DNA of 64,000 nt from Streptomyces sp. NRRL F-5135 (lineage in GTDB: Bacteria; Actinomycetota; Actinomycetes; Streptomycetales; Streptomycetaceae), in assembly GCF_000719775.1 (NCBI RefSeq), contig NZ_JOHR01000002.1, positions 248,001 to 312,000 of the forward strand, read 5' to 3'. Positions 17,950-26,441 of this stretch are shown piece after piece. The notes under the pieces are model-generated. The model worked only from the letters and a program-made list of their open reading frames with translations. It had not been told where the DNA came from and ran no database searches. Each line of letters opens with the position of its first letter. Positions within the stretch are counted from its first letter, which is position 1. The translations under genes were made by a program, and so were the position numbers.

Positions 17950-18489
17950 TCATCTCGCCACCGCCAGCCGGTCCTTCAACCGGGCGCGCAGCACGGGCGG
18001 CCCGACCTCGTCCAGCGGGATCCAGCGGGCGCGGGACGCCACCGTGCCGCCGGGCAGCAGCACGCTGGAGTGCGTCCGGATGAGATAGCGGAAGCCGTAC
18101 CGCGTACGCGGACCGTCCTCGGGCGCCGCCCGCGAGGTGTCCACCAGGACGGGGCTCTCCGTACCGGGGATCATCCACACGTCGTGGACCCCCGCGAACT
18201 CCTCCAGAACGCGCACGGCGGTACGGCTGAGCGATTCGTCCGCCGCGCTCGGGGCGTCCTCGGCGAACCCCCAGGCGTCCTCGTGCCGCAGCGCGAGCGC
18301 GCGGCCCCGCTCGTCGATCAGGATCGCCCCCGCCTTGACCACCGGGCAGTTGCCGTCGTGGAAGCAGTGCCCGAGCCGGGAGTGGTCGAGCATCGCGTCG
18401 AACAGCGGTGTCATCACCGCTGTTTCGTCGGGGTGGTCAAGCAGGTAGTGGTTCAACTCCTTGACGATGGCGCTCTCTTCGACGGCCAT
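17950..18489 (-). CDS. Nudix-like protein with degenerate Nudix box
   Basis: 179 aa from an ATG with a strong ribosome binding site (AAGGAG). VVKAGAILIDERGRALALRHEDAWGF and ARWIPLDEVG look like a Nudix fold. The Nudix box G-x5-E-x7-REUxEExGU reads E-x7-RVLEEFAGV here: the Glu after Arg is Val and the second Glu of the EE pair is Phe. Pyrophosphohydrolase activity may thus be weakened or lost. The N-terminal helical part (ELNHYLLDHPDETAVM) contains a HCFHDGNCP motif. Function unknown. Convergent with the ECF42 gene. Confidence 0.78.
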   Translation of the reverse strand: MAVEESAIVKELNHYLLDHPDETAVMTPLFDAMLDHSRLGHCFHDGNCPVVKAGAILIDERGRALALRHEDAWGFAEDAPSAADESLSRTAVRVLEEFAGVHDVWMIPGTESPVLVDTSRAAPEDGPRTRYGFRYLIRTHSSVLLPGGTVASRARWIPLDEVGPPVLRARLKDRLAVAR

Positions 18490-18667
18490 ACCCAGCTCCT
18501 TCCGGTGTCGGTCCCCCTCCCTGTCTCTATCGGCACGCGCGCCGCCCACCTGATGCGCGCGGCCGCCGCTGTGATCAGAGTCTCGCTTCGCGCGTCGGTC
18601 GTCCGTGCTGTCGCGCGCGCTGAGGGGCGCTGAACGCGACAGCGGACGCAAGAGAGCGCGCGCGGAC

Positions 18668-18722
18668 GCGACGAGCGGGGCTCCCCGCCGTGTTCAACGG
18701 TTCGGGGAGCCCCGCTCGTCGC
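18668..18722 (-). terminator. 20-bp perfect stem terminator of sigma gene
   Basis: Perfect 20-bp inverted repeat (arms beginning GCGACGAGCGGGGC) with a 15-nt loop, 48 bp downstream of the sigma factor stop on the minus strand. Likely transcript end of the sigma gene and a shield for the Nudix gene. Confidence 0.85.
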
Positions 18723-18769
18723 GCGCACAGCGCCCGCGCCTGCGCCTGTGCCTGCCGTCTGTGTCGCGC

Positions 18770-19750
18770 TCACTCCTCCAGCGTCAGACCCTTTCTGAGC
18801 CGGGTGAGGGTGCGGGAGAGCAGGCGCGAGACGTGCATCTGCGAGATGTTGAGCTCTTCGCCGATCTCCGACTGGGTCATGTTGGCCACGAAGCGCAGCG
18901 AGAGGATCTTGCGGTCCCGCGACGGCAGGCCGGCGATCAGCGGCTTCAGGGACTCCACGTACTCGATGCCCTCGATGCCGTGGTCCTCGTAGCCGATCCG
19001 GTCCGCGAGCGCGCCTTCGGTGTCGTCGTCCTCCGGCTGCGCGTCCAGGGAGCTGGCGCTGTAGGCGTTGCTCGCCACCATCCCCTCGACGACCTCGTCC
19101 TTGGTGAGGCCGAGCCGGTGGGCGAGTTCGCCGACGGTGGGGGCGCGGTCCAGCTGCTGGGCCAGTTCGTCACCGGCCTTGGCGAGGTCGAGGCGGAGTT
19201 CCTGGAGCCTGCGCGGGACGCGCACCGACCAGGAGGTGTCACGGAAGAATCGCTTGATCTCGCCGATGATCGTCGGCATCGCGAAGGTGGGGAACTCGAC
19301 GCCGCGGCTCAGTTCGAACCGGTCGATGGCCTTGATCAGGCCGATCGTGCCGACCTGGACGATGTCCTCCATCGGCTCGCTGCGGGAGCGGAACCGGCCG
19401 GCGGCGAACTTCACCAGCGCGAGGTTCAGCTCGACCAGCGTGTTGCGGACGTACGCGTACTCGTGCGTGCCCTCTTCGAGCGATTCCAGCCGCGCGAAGA
19501 GAGTCTTCGACAGCGCCCGGGCGTCCACCGCGCCCACCTCGTCGTAGGGCGGGATCTCGGGCAGGTCTTCCAGACCCTCCAGCAGGCCTTCGCCGGGGTC
19601 CTCGTCGGCCATCACGGCGCTTCCCGAGGCGGTGAACAGGGCCTGCGGAGCCGGGGCCGGGGCCGACGCTGTGAGGTCGGTCACGGAATCCGTGGGTGGA
19701 GTTGTCGACGTCGCGAACGGGGTACGCGTCTCGTCGAGCCGGGGTGACAT
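18770..19750 (-). CDS. SigF/SigB/SigG-type sigma-70 factor
   Basis: About 326 aa. After an 80-residue variable N terminus: FARLESLEEGTHEYAYVRNTLVELNLALVKFAAGRF (region 1.2/2.1), DIVQVGTIGLIKAIDRFE (2.2), FPTFAMPTIIGEIKRFFRD (2.3-2.4), region 3 APTVGELAHRLGL and region 4 NMTQSEIGEELNISQMHVSRLLSRTL. This is the stress/sporulation SigB-SigF group of Streptomyces, normally held by HATPase anti-sigma kinases and released by STAS antagonists; both partner types are encoded next door. The start at 19750 is preferred because GGAGG lies 7 bp upstream; in-frame ATGs upstream exist. Which paralogue it is cannot be settled here. Confidence 0.92.
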   Translation of the reverse strand: MSPRLDETRTPFATSTTPPTDSVTDLTASAPAPAPQALFTASGSAVMADEDPGEGLLEGLEDLPEIPPYDEVGAVDARALSKTLFARLESLEEGTHEYAYVRNTLVELNLALVKFAAGRFRSRSEPMEDIVQVGTIGLIKAIDRFELSRGVEFPTFAMPTIIGEIKRFFRDTSWSVRVPRRLQELRLDLAKAGDELAQQLDRAPTVGELAHRLGLTKDEVVEGMVASNAYSASSLDAQPEDDDTEGALADRIGYEDHGIEGIEYVESLKPLIAGLPSRDRKILSLRFVANMTQSEIGEELNISQMHVSRLLSRTLTRLRKGLTLEE

Positions 19751-19852
19751 GGTGTCCTCCATCGTTCTCGGCATATGGCTGCCGAAGCCAATACGCGTTG
19801 CTGCGGTGTGCGGCGCCTCCAAAGCCGGCCGTGTCGGGTGCGGTCTCTACTA

Positions 19853-19882
19853 GCCCTACCCGGTCGGCCGGGACAGTTGCAA
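19853..19882 (-). promoter_or_regulatory. candidate housekeeping promoter of sigma gene
   Basis: On the minus strand TTGCAA, 18-bp spacer, TAGGGC, about 100 bp upstream of the chosen start. Resembles an HrdB-type promoter (TTGAC / TAGRRT). By eye only. Confidence 0.35.
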
Positions 19883-20034
19883 GTGTTAATTGTTCGATAT
19901 GTCCATATTGCGGGGGACTTCGGGTACCGGCGCGCGTTCGAAGGGCGTAATGTTCGAGCGGCGTCATTCATCTGTGATGACGCCGAGACATCAGCACTGA
20001 CATACGGCTAACGACACGGCGAAGAGGGACGGGC

Positions 20035-20403
20035 ATGGACCGCCAGACGGTCGGCAGCGCGAACCGGGGCCGGCTTCGGGTCGGGGTTCGGACCGAGGGC
20101 CTGAGCGAGGTAGTGACAGCGGCCGGTGAGTTGGATCACCACACGGCGGAGTTGCTGCGGGTGCCCCTGGACGAAGCGCTCGAACAGGGTCGGTCACGCC
20201 TGGTGATCGACTGCTCGCAGCTGGAGTTCTGTGATTCCACCGGGCTCAACGTTCTGCTCGGGGCGCGCCTGAAGGCGGACGCCGCCGGGGGAGGGGTGCA
20301 CCTGGCCGGGATGCTGCCCGTGGTGGCGCGGGTCTTCGAGATCACCGGAGCGGACGCGGTCTTCACCGTCCATGACTCCGTAGAGGACGCGTTGGCCGAG
20401 TGA
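20035..20403 (+). CDS. STAS-domain anti-sigma factor antagonist
   Basis: 122 aa, full-length SpoIIAA/RsbV/BldG-type protein. Phospho-acceptor motif in FCDSTGLNVLLGA (Ser of DSTGL), preceded by LVIDCSQLE. When unphosphorylated such proteins bind HATPase anti-sigma kinases and free the sigma factor. ATG with GAGGGA upstream. Encoded divergently from the SigF-type factor and followed by an HATPase kinase gene: a complete partner-switching set in 2.4 kb. Confidence 0.94.
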   Translation: MDRQTVGSANRGRLRVGVRTEGLSEVVTAAGELDHHTAELLRVPLDEALEQGRSRLVIDCSQLEFCDSTGLNVLLGARLKADAAGGGVHLAGMLPVVARVFEITGADAVFTVHDSVEDALAE

Positions 20404-20628
20404 ACCGGCCTGCGGGTCGCGGCGTCGGAGCCCCGTTGTGCGGCTCTGGCGCCCCTTGTGTTGCCTGTGTCACCACTTCCGGTCGCTTGATGTGGGTGTT
20501 GTCACGGTGCGGACGGGCAGAAGACCCCCGGCAGGTCGCACAGGACCCTGCACTCTCTGTATCGACGGTATGGACGAACGTGGCACTGACGAACTCGCAC
20601 ACTGGTGAATCGGTGAGGTGAAGCGCTG

Positions 20629-21117
20629 ATGAGCACCACCCGGCAGCCTCGGCCGGGCGACCTCGGCCCCGAGCCGGACGACGCCGGGCCGACCGCCGCG
20701 CCGTCCGGCGGGCGGACGCGGACGCTCGCGCTGTCCGGCGCCAGCGGTGTCGTTCCGCTGGCCCGCGACTTCACCCGCCAGGCGCTCTACGACTGGGGCT
20801 GGCTGCCCGCGGCGAACGCGGACCGGCGGGCGGCGGCCGAGGACGTCCTGCTGGTCGTCTCCGAGCTGGTCACCAACGCCTGCCTGCACGCGGACGGGCC
20901 GGACGGACTGCTCGTCTCCTGCGCCGCCAAGGTGCTGCGGGTGGAGGTCACGGACCGGGGCACGGGCCGGCCGGAGCCGCGCACGCCGCACCGCGCGGGC
21001 CGGCCCGGCGGGCACGGCATGTTCATCGTGCAGCGGCTCTGCCTGGACTGGGGTGTCGTGCACAGGACCGGCGCCGCGGGCAAGACGGTCTGGGCGGAGC
21101 TGGCCGCGCCGGTGTAG
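20629..21117 (+). CDS. HATPase_c_2 anti-sigma kinase
   Basis: 162 aa RsbW/SpoIIAB-like GHKL ATPase. N box VVSELVTNACLHADG, G1-like TDRGTGRPEP, G2 GRPGGHGMFIVQRLC; ends KTVWAEL as most Streptomyces members do. Would bind and phosphorylate a STAS antagonist or hold a sigma factor. N-terminal 35 residues are variable. The 225-bp gap from the STAS gene carries no other gene; ATG 20629 is preceded by GGTGAGGTGA. Confidence 0.93.
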   Translation: MSTTRQPRPGDLGPEPDDAGPTAAPSGGRTRTLALSGASGVVPLARDFTRQALYDWGWLPAANADRRAAAEDVLLVVSELVTNACLHADGPDGLLVSCAAKVLRVEVTDRGTGRPEPRTPHRAGRPGGHGMFIVQRLCLDWGVVHRTGAAGKTVWAELAAPV

Positions 21118-21159
21118 CGCGGAGCGGCCGGGCGCGCGAGGGGTGCGTACGGTACGGGC

Positions 21160-21310
21160 GTCGCGTACCGACCTGACGCCGCCGGGCCCGGGCGCGTACG
21201 TACCGACCCGACGCGGGCGGGCCCAGGCGTGCGCACCGACCCGGCGCGCGCGGTTGGGCGCACCGACCCGACCCGGCGCGTACCGACCCGACGCGGCCCG
21301 GCCGGGGCCA
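21160..21310. repeat. degenerate GTACCGACCCGACGCG repeats
   Basis: Intergenic stretch between the convergent HATPase and peptide-transporter genes. About six imperfect copies of CGTACCGACCCGACGCG, some reading GCGCACCGACCCG. No gene and no clear terminator hairpin seen here. Confidence 0.75.
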
Positions 21311-21370
21311 TGTCCGGGTCGGCGCACGGACCGGGTCGAGGGTCAGGGCCTCAGTGGGCGTCCCAGGCCC

Positions 21371-22894
21371 TCAGTGGACGTCGCCCATCAGCTCCCGCAC
21401 CCTCCGCCGGTACATGTAGATCGCGCCCCCGGCGAGCACCGCGAGCACCGCTTCCAGGGCCACCACGCCCGTCCGGCTCAGGTCGACACCGCCGATCGAG
21501 AGCAGACCGGTGACCGAGTCGCCCGCCGTGACCGCCAGGAACCAGACGCCCATCATCTGGCTCGCGTACTTCTGCGGCGCCATCTTCGTCGTCACCGACA
21601 GGCCCACGGGCGAGAGGCACAGTTCGCCGACGGTCTGGATCAGGTAGATGCCCACCAGCCACATGGGACTGACCAGGGTGCCGCTCGCCGACATGGCCAG
21701 CGGGATCAGGAAGAAGAAGAACGACACGCCGATGAAGAACAGGCCCGCGGCGAACTTCACGACCGTGCCGGGCTCCTTCCCGTGCCGGTTCAGCCACAGC
21801 CAGATCCAGGCGAAGACCGGGGCCAGCGCCATGATGAAGACCGGGTTCAGCGACTGGTACCACGAGGACGGGAAGCCGAATCCGAACAGCTCGGGCGCTG
21901 CCTTCGTCGTCCCGAACGCCTGGACCGTGGAGCCGGCCTGGTCGTAGATCATCCAGAAGGCGGCCGCGGCGACGAAGAGCCAGACGTACGCCGACACCCT
22001 GCTCTGCTCGCCGCCGGAGAGACTCTTGTCGCTCTTGATACGGGCCAGTACGGCGGCGGGGATCAGCAGACCCGCGATCGTGAGCGGGATCATCGCCCAG
22101 TTGAGGGTGAAGTGGCCGGTGAGGCCGACGATGCCGTAGAAGACGACCGCGACCAGCAGCCACACCAGGCCCTTGCGCAGCCAGGTGGTGCGCTCCTGGC
22201 GGGTCAGCGGGGTGGGGACGCGGCTGCTCTCCGGGCTCAGGTGCTTCGTGCCCAGCAGGAACGAGACGAGTCCGATGGCCATGCCGACGGCGGCGAGCGC
22301 GAAGCCGAGGTGCCAGTTGTACGCCTCGCCGACCGTGCCGATGACCAGCGGGGCGAAGAAGGCGCCGATGTTGATGCCCATGTAGAAGACGGTGAAGCCG
22401 CCGTCGCGGCGCGGGTCGTTCGGGCCGTCGTAGAGGTGGCCGACCATCGTGGAGATGTTGGCCTTCAACAGCCCGGAGCCGGTCGCCACCAGTGCCAGGC
22501 CGGCGAAGAAGCTGCCCGGGCCCGGCAGCGCCAGGGTCAGATGGCCCAGCATGATCACGACGGCCGCGATCGTCACCGTCTTGCGCGGGCCCCAGACCCG
22601 GTCGCCCAGCCAGCCGCCCGGCATGGTCAGCAGGTAGACCATGGACAGGTAGATGGCGTAGATGGCCGTGGTGGTGGCCAGGTCCATCCCGAGGCCGCCG
22701 GCCTGGAGCCCCTTCGAGGCGTCGGGGCCGCCGGAGATCAGGTAGATGGTGAGCAGCGCTCTCATGCCGTAGAAGCTGAAGCGCTCCCACATCTCGGTCA
22801 TGAAGAGGGGGGCCAGTCCGCGGGGGTGGCCGAAGAAGGTCTTCTCGGGCGCCGCGGGGGCGCTGGGCGAGTCCTTCGTCAGGCTGGACGCCAT
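21371..22894 (-). CDS. POT/PTR2 proton-coupled oligopeptide transporter
   Basis: 507 aa, about 12-14 membrane helices. The POT signature lies near the N terminus in MWERFSFYGMRALLTIYL (ExxERFxYYG-like), and the second in FTVFYMGINIGAFFAPL. Imports di- and tripeptides with protons. ATG 22894 is preceded by AAGGA and gives the family length; the frame is open far upstream but includes the leader hairpins. Upstream there is a short potential leader peptide and an intrinsic terminator, so expression may be attenuated. Confidence 0.94.
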   Translation of the reverse strand: MASSLTKDSPSAPAAPEKTFFGHPRGLAPLFMTEMWERFSFYGMRALLTIYLISGGPDASKGLQAGGLGMDLATTTAIYAIYLSMVYLLTMPGGWLGDRVWGPRKTVTIAAVVIMLGHLTLALPGPGSFFAGLALVATGSGLLKANISTMVGHLYDGPNDPRRDGGFTVFYMGINIGAFFAPLVIGTVGEAYNWHLGFALAAVGMAIGLVSFLLGTKHLSPESSRVPTPLTRQERTTWLRKGLVWLLVAVVFYGIVGLTGHFTLNWAMIPLTIAGLLIPAAVLARIKSDKSLSGGEQSRVSAYVWLFVAAAAFWMIYDQAGSTVQAFGTTKAAPELFGFGFPSSWYQSLNPVFIMALAPVFAWIWLWLNRHGKEPGTVVKFAAGLFFIGVSFFFFLIPLAMSASGTLVSPMWLVGIYLIQTVGELCLSPVGLSVTTKMAPQKYASQMMGVWFLAVTAGDSVTGLLSIGGVDLSRTGVVALEAVLAVLAGGAIYMYRRRVRELMGDVH

Positions 22895-23082
22895 GGTCGA
22901 TCCTTGCTTGCTCGGGACGCGGCGCCTCGTGAGCGACCGCCACGAGTGCCGTGCCCGGCGAGCCGTTCGTCCTCGGTGAGCTGTTCCCGGCGGACCGTGC
23001 TCGTCGGCCGTGCCTCGTGAGCGTGACCGCGCCCGTTGTGGGGGAAGGGAGCGGAACATGAGGTTCCGTTCCAGCGCAGAAA

Positions 23083-23128
23083 AGAGACCTTTGGTGCCGA
23101 GCGGATGCTCGGTGACCAAAGGTCCTCT
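23083..23128 (-). terminator. leader hairpin with U-run (attenuator candidate)
   Basis: Near-perfect stem-loop: outer arms AGAGACCTTTGGT and ACCAAAGGTCCTCT (one bulge), inner arms CCGAGC and GCTCGG, loop GGAT. On the minus strand the stem is followed by CTCTTTTCTG, i.e. an intrinsic-terminator layout, about 190 bp before the transporter start. A second small hairpin (CGGAAC, 5-nt loop, GTTCCG; 23052-23068) follows. Confidence 0.7.
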
Positions 23129-23135
23129 AGTGGTA

Positions 23136-23156
23136 CTACAGGCGTTCAGCCACCAT
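23136..23156 (-). other. possible 6-codon leader peptide MVAERL
   Basis: ATG GTG GCT GAA CGC CTG TAG, ending 7 bp before the terminator-like stem. Could be the sensor of a ribosome-mediated attenuator for the peptide transporter. It has no clear ribosome binding site and would need to be leaderless. Speculative. Confidence 0.3.
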
Positions 23157-23316
23157 ACTCCATGACAGAGCGGGCATAGGGGGCTTGAGAGATGGATCAC
23201 AGGTTCTGAGGGAACCATTCGCCCAATTCGAAGGTGAATCATCAGATGAGCCGATGGACCTGCGGGCGCTTTCCGGGGCTGCCCGAAGGCCGTCCCATGC
23301 GGTCTACCATCACCCC

Positions 23317-23994
23317 ATGACCCGTGTACTGCTCGCCGAGGACGACGCTTCCATCTCGGAGCCGCTGGCCCGCGCCCTGCGTCGGGAGGGTTACGAGGTC
23401 GAGGTCCGCGAAGACGGTCCGACCGCGCTGGACGCCGGCCTCCAGGGCGGAGTCGATCTGGTCGTGCTCGACCTGGGGCTGCCCGGCATGGACGGCCTCG
23501 AGGTGGCCCGGCGGCTGCGCGCCGAGGGCCACACCATTCCGATCCTGGTCCTGACCGCGCGCGCCGACGAGGTGGACACCGTCGTCGGACTGGACGCCGG
23601 TGCCGACGACTACGTGACGAAGCCGTTCCGGCTGGCGGAGCTGCTGGCACGCGTACGGGCGCTGCTGCGCCGCGGCGCGGCCGACCCGGGCCCGGCCCCC
23701 GCGACGCACGGGGTGCGGATCGACGTCGAGTCGCACCGGGCGTGGATGGGCGAGGAGGAACTCCAGCTGACGGCCAAGGAGTTCGACCTGCTGCGGGTGC
23801 TGGTGCGGGACGCGGGCCGGGTCGTCACCCGGGACCAGCTGATGCGTGAGGTGTGGGACACGACGTGGTGGTCGTCGACCAAGACCCTCGACATGCACAT
23901 CTCCTGGCTGCGCAAGAAGCTCGGTGACGACGCGGCGAACCCGCGGTACATCGCGACGGTGCGGGGCGTCGGGTTCCGGTTCGAGAAGAGCTGA
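23317..23994 (+). CDS. OmpR/PhoB-family response regulator
   Basis: 225 aa. Starts MTRVLLAEDDASISEPLARALRREG; phospho-Asp in LVVLDLGLPGMDG, Thr in LVLTARADE, Lys in YVTKPFRLAELLARV. DNA-binding winged helix LTAKEFDLLRVLV, VTRDQLMREVW, RYIATVRGVGFRFE. Followed by a cognate kinase after about 170 bp. Divergent from the peptide transporter, but no evidence links them. Confidence 0.94.
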   Translation: MTRVLLAEDDASISEPLARALRREGYEVEVREDGPTALDAGLQGGVDLVVLDLGLPGMDGLEVARRLRAEGHTIPILVLTARADEVDTVVGLDAGADDYVTKPFRLAELLARVRALLRRGAADPGPAPATHGVRIDVESHRAWMGEEELQLTAKEFDLLRVLVRDAGRVVTRDQLMREVWDTTWWSSTKTLDMHISWLRKKLGDDAANPRYIATVRGVGFRFEKS

Positions 23995-24167
23995 GCCCGG
24001 CGGGGCCCGGGCGGTGAGGCCCCGCCGACGTGCGAAGACGGACGCGCGCGGACCGACCGGTCGCGGCATGAGGACCGCTTAGGCTCGGTACCACCCGGAC
24101 AGGAGAGGGGCGCTAGGTTCGGGTACGACGGCGTCCCGCCGTCGTGTCACCCCGCACGGAGGGCACC

Positions 24168-25448
24168 TTGCGCCGTCGTCTGATCCAGTCCACCCTCGCC
24201 GTGGTCCTCGTCGTCATCGCCGTCTTCGGGCTGTCGCTCGTCCTGGTCGAGACCCGCACGATCAGCAGCAGCGCCCAGGAGAGCGTGGACTCCGAGGCGC
24301 TGCGCCTGGTCAGCATCGTCGACAGCCGGCTGATCGGCGGCGACCACATCACCGCGCGCGTACTGACCCAGCAGGTCGGCGAGAAGCGGTACGCCCGTAT
24401 CGACATCCCGGGGCGGCAGCCCGTCGAGATCGGCACCCGCCCCTCCGGCAGCGTCATCCGGGGCACCGCCAAGGGTGAGGAGGGGGAGACCGTCGTCGTC
24501 GAGGAGCCCCGCTCCTCCGTCAACGGGGAGGTCGGCCGCACGCTGCTGATCATCGGGATGGTCGCGCTGCTCGCCGTCATCGCCGCCGTACTGCTCGCCG
24601 TGCGCCAGGCCAACAAGCTGGCGTCGCCGCTCACCGACCTCGCGGAGACCGCCGAGCGCCTGGGCTCCGGCGACCCCCGGCCACGGCACAAGCGGTACTC
24701 GGTGCCCGAGCTGGACCGGGTCGCCGACGTCCTCGACGCCAGCGCCGAGCGGATCGCGCGCATGCTCACCGCCGAACGCCGGCTGGCCGCGGACGCCTCG
24801 CACCAGCTCCGTACCCCGCTGACCGCGCTGTCCATGCGGCTGGAGGAGATCTCCGCGACCGACGACCTGGACACGGTCAAGGAGGAGGCGATGGTCGCGC
24901 TGACGCAGGTGGAGCGGTTGACCGATGTGGTCGAACGACTGCTCACCAACGCCCGCGACCCGCGTACCGGCTCCGCCGTCGCCTTCGACCTGGACGAGGT
25001 CGTCAAGCAGCAGCTCGAGGAGTGGCGCCCGGCCTACCGGAGCGCCGGGCGCGCCCTCGTCTGCTCGGGCAGGCACGGCATGCGGGCCGTCGGCACCCCG
25101 GGCGCGGTGGCCCAGGTGCTGGCGGCGCTGATCGAGAACTCGCTGATGCACGGGGGCGGCACGGTCGCCCTGCGCACCCGGGTGACCGGCAACCAGGCGG
25201 TCGTCGAGGTGGCGGACGAGGGACCGGGCGTACCGCCGGACCTCGGGGCGCGGATCTTCGAGCGGACGATCAGCGGGCGCAACTCGACCGGGATCGGCCT
25301 GGCCGTGGCCCGGGACCTGGCGGAGGCGGACGGCGGGCGGCTGGAGCTGCTCCAGCAGAAGCCGGCGGTCTTCGCGCTGTTCCTCAGCAGGCAGGCCCGG
25401 CCGCACAAGAAGACGCACGGCGGCGACACGGGCTCACCGGTCCGCTGA
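24168..25448 (+). CDS. sensor histidine kinase
   Basis: About 426 aa. TM1 (STLAVVLVVIAVFGLSLVLV), extracytoplasmic loop of about 100 residues, TM2 (TLLIIGMVALLAVIAAVLLAV), HAMP, HisKA with SHQLRTPL, HATPase with IENSLMHGGG, DEGPGVP and GIGLAVA. The TTG at 24168 has GGAGGG seven bases upstream and gives LRRRLIQSTLAV, as expected for this kinase group; GTG at 24144 is an in-frame alternative. The second half of the ATP lid is short. Ligand unknown. Confidence 0.92.
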   Translation: MRRRLIQSTLAVVLVVIAVFGLSLVLVETRTISSSAQESVDSEALRLVSIVDSRLIGGDHITARVLTQQVGEKRYARIDIPGRQPVEIGTRPSGSVIRGTAKGEEGETVVVEEPRSSVNGEVGRTLLIIGMVALLAVIAAVLLAVRQANKLASPLTDLAETAERLGSGDPRPRHKRYSVPELDRVADVLDASAERIARMLTAERRLAADASHQLRTPLTALSMRLEEISATDDLDTVKEEAMVALTQVERLTDVVERLLTNARDPRTGSAVAFDLDEVVKQQLEEWRPAYRSAGRALVCSGRHGMRAVGTPGAVAQVLAALIENSLMHGGGTVALRTRVTGNQAVVEVADEGPGVPPDLGARIFERTISGRNSTGIGLAVARDLAEADGGRLELLQQKPAVFALFLSRQARPHKKTHGGDTGSPVR

Positions 25449-25472
25449 CCGGCGCGCGCGCCGCCTCCGGCA

Positions 25473-25593
25473 CGGTGCGGCTACGGCGTCGGTGTCGGTG
25501 TCGGCGGCGGACGGGTCCGGGGCGCGGGTCAGGTGGTCGGCCCGTGCGACCGGCGTACGGGGCTCGCGCGGTGCGCTACGGCGTCGGTGTCGG
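25473..25593. repeat. direct repeat in intergenic region
   Basis: A 25-26 bp sequence (CGGTGCG..CTACGGCGTCGG..) at 25473-25498 recurs at 25569-25593. The 184-bp gap between the kinase and the GtrA gene contains nothing else recognisable. Confidence 0.7.
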
Positions 25594-25632
25594 CGGCGTG
25601 CGGGGCCAGCGAGGGCGGGGCGGGTGCCCGCT

Positions 25633-26229
25633 TCAGCGGCGTATGCGGTGGCGCTGGGCGCGCTCCGCGTCCCGGCCCGCCGCCCCCCGGCCCGCCTTCG
25701 GGCCCGGGCCCCTGTCCGCGGCCATGTCCAGATCCTCCAGGTCCACGGCGGGGTCCGATCCGCGCACGCGCAGCGAGGCGGTGGCGCCGGTCTCCGCGGG
25801 CAGGGCCCGGAAGACCCAGCTGCGGTAGGACCAGAACCGGAACAGCGTCGCCACTCCGATGCCGAGGAACTTGAACACGTTGCTCTGGAGCGGGGTGTCC
25901 CAGCCGAACCCGTACGTCGCCGTGTAGAGGACCCCGTTCTCGATCACCAGGCCGACCACGCTGAACAGCAGGAAGAGCGTCAGCTCCTTGGTGCGGCGGG
26001 TCTTGTCCCGGTCCCGGTAGGTGAAGTAGCGGAACCCCAGGTAGTTGAAGGCGATCGCGACGACGGTGGCCAGCACGCTGGCCCGCACGACCGGCAGCTC
26101 GGTCACGTGCCGTACGAGGTTGAAGACCAGGAGGTTGACCAGCAGCCCCGCGCCGCCCACCGCGCCGAACTTGACCACCTCGCGTACGAGCCGGTCCAGT
26201 CGCGCGCGGAGTGCGCCAGGTTCGCTCAT
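25633..26229 (-). CDS. GtrA-family membrane protein
   Basis: 198 aa with four membrane helices: KFGAVGGAGLLVNLLVFNLV (TM1), ASVLATVVAIAFNYLGFRYFTY (TM2, family motif), ELTLFLLFSVVGLVIE (TM3), FLGIGVATLFRFWSYRSWVF (TM4). GtrA proteins are thought to move or flip polyprenyl-linked sugars for glycosylation of envelope polymers. The last 45 residues are hydrophilic and probably cytoplasmic. ATG 26229 chosen; an upstream in-frame ATG at 26289 would add a poorly conserved 20 residues. Confidence 0.9.
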   Translation of the reverse strand: MSEPGALRARLDRLVREVVKFGAVGGAGLLVNLLVFNLVRHVTELPVVRASVLATVVAIAFNYLGFRYFTYRDRDKTRRTKELTLFLLFSVVGLVIENGVLYTATYGFGWDTPLQSNVFKFLGIGVATLFRFWSYRSWVFRALPAETGATASLRVRGSDPAVDLEDLDMAADRGPGPKAGRGAAGRDAERAQRHRIRR

Positions 26230-26441
26230 GTGCCCGTTCAGCCCCGTCCGGTCGGTGGTCCGTACGGGCCATGCTAACCAGGGGGTCACCCGCTCGCCCG
26301 GGGACAGGTCTGTAGGCCGGACGGCGGCCTGTGCGACCAGCGGAGATACGGAACGTGATAGCCGTGCGATCGGCTGTGACCGAAACGGCGCCTCCCAAGG
26401 CGCCCCACTCGTCCCTCACGGGCGGCCGATACCCTGGGCAC

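Noticed and set aside
19891..19927. SigB-type promoter (GGGTAC) before the STAS gene
   Set aside because: GGGTAC is present but no GTTT-like -35 lies at the right distance.
20747..23020. Plus-strand 757-codon frame over the peptide transporter
   Set aside because: Starts inside the HATPase gene in another frame and is antisense to the POT gene; no motif.
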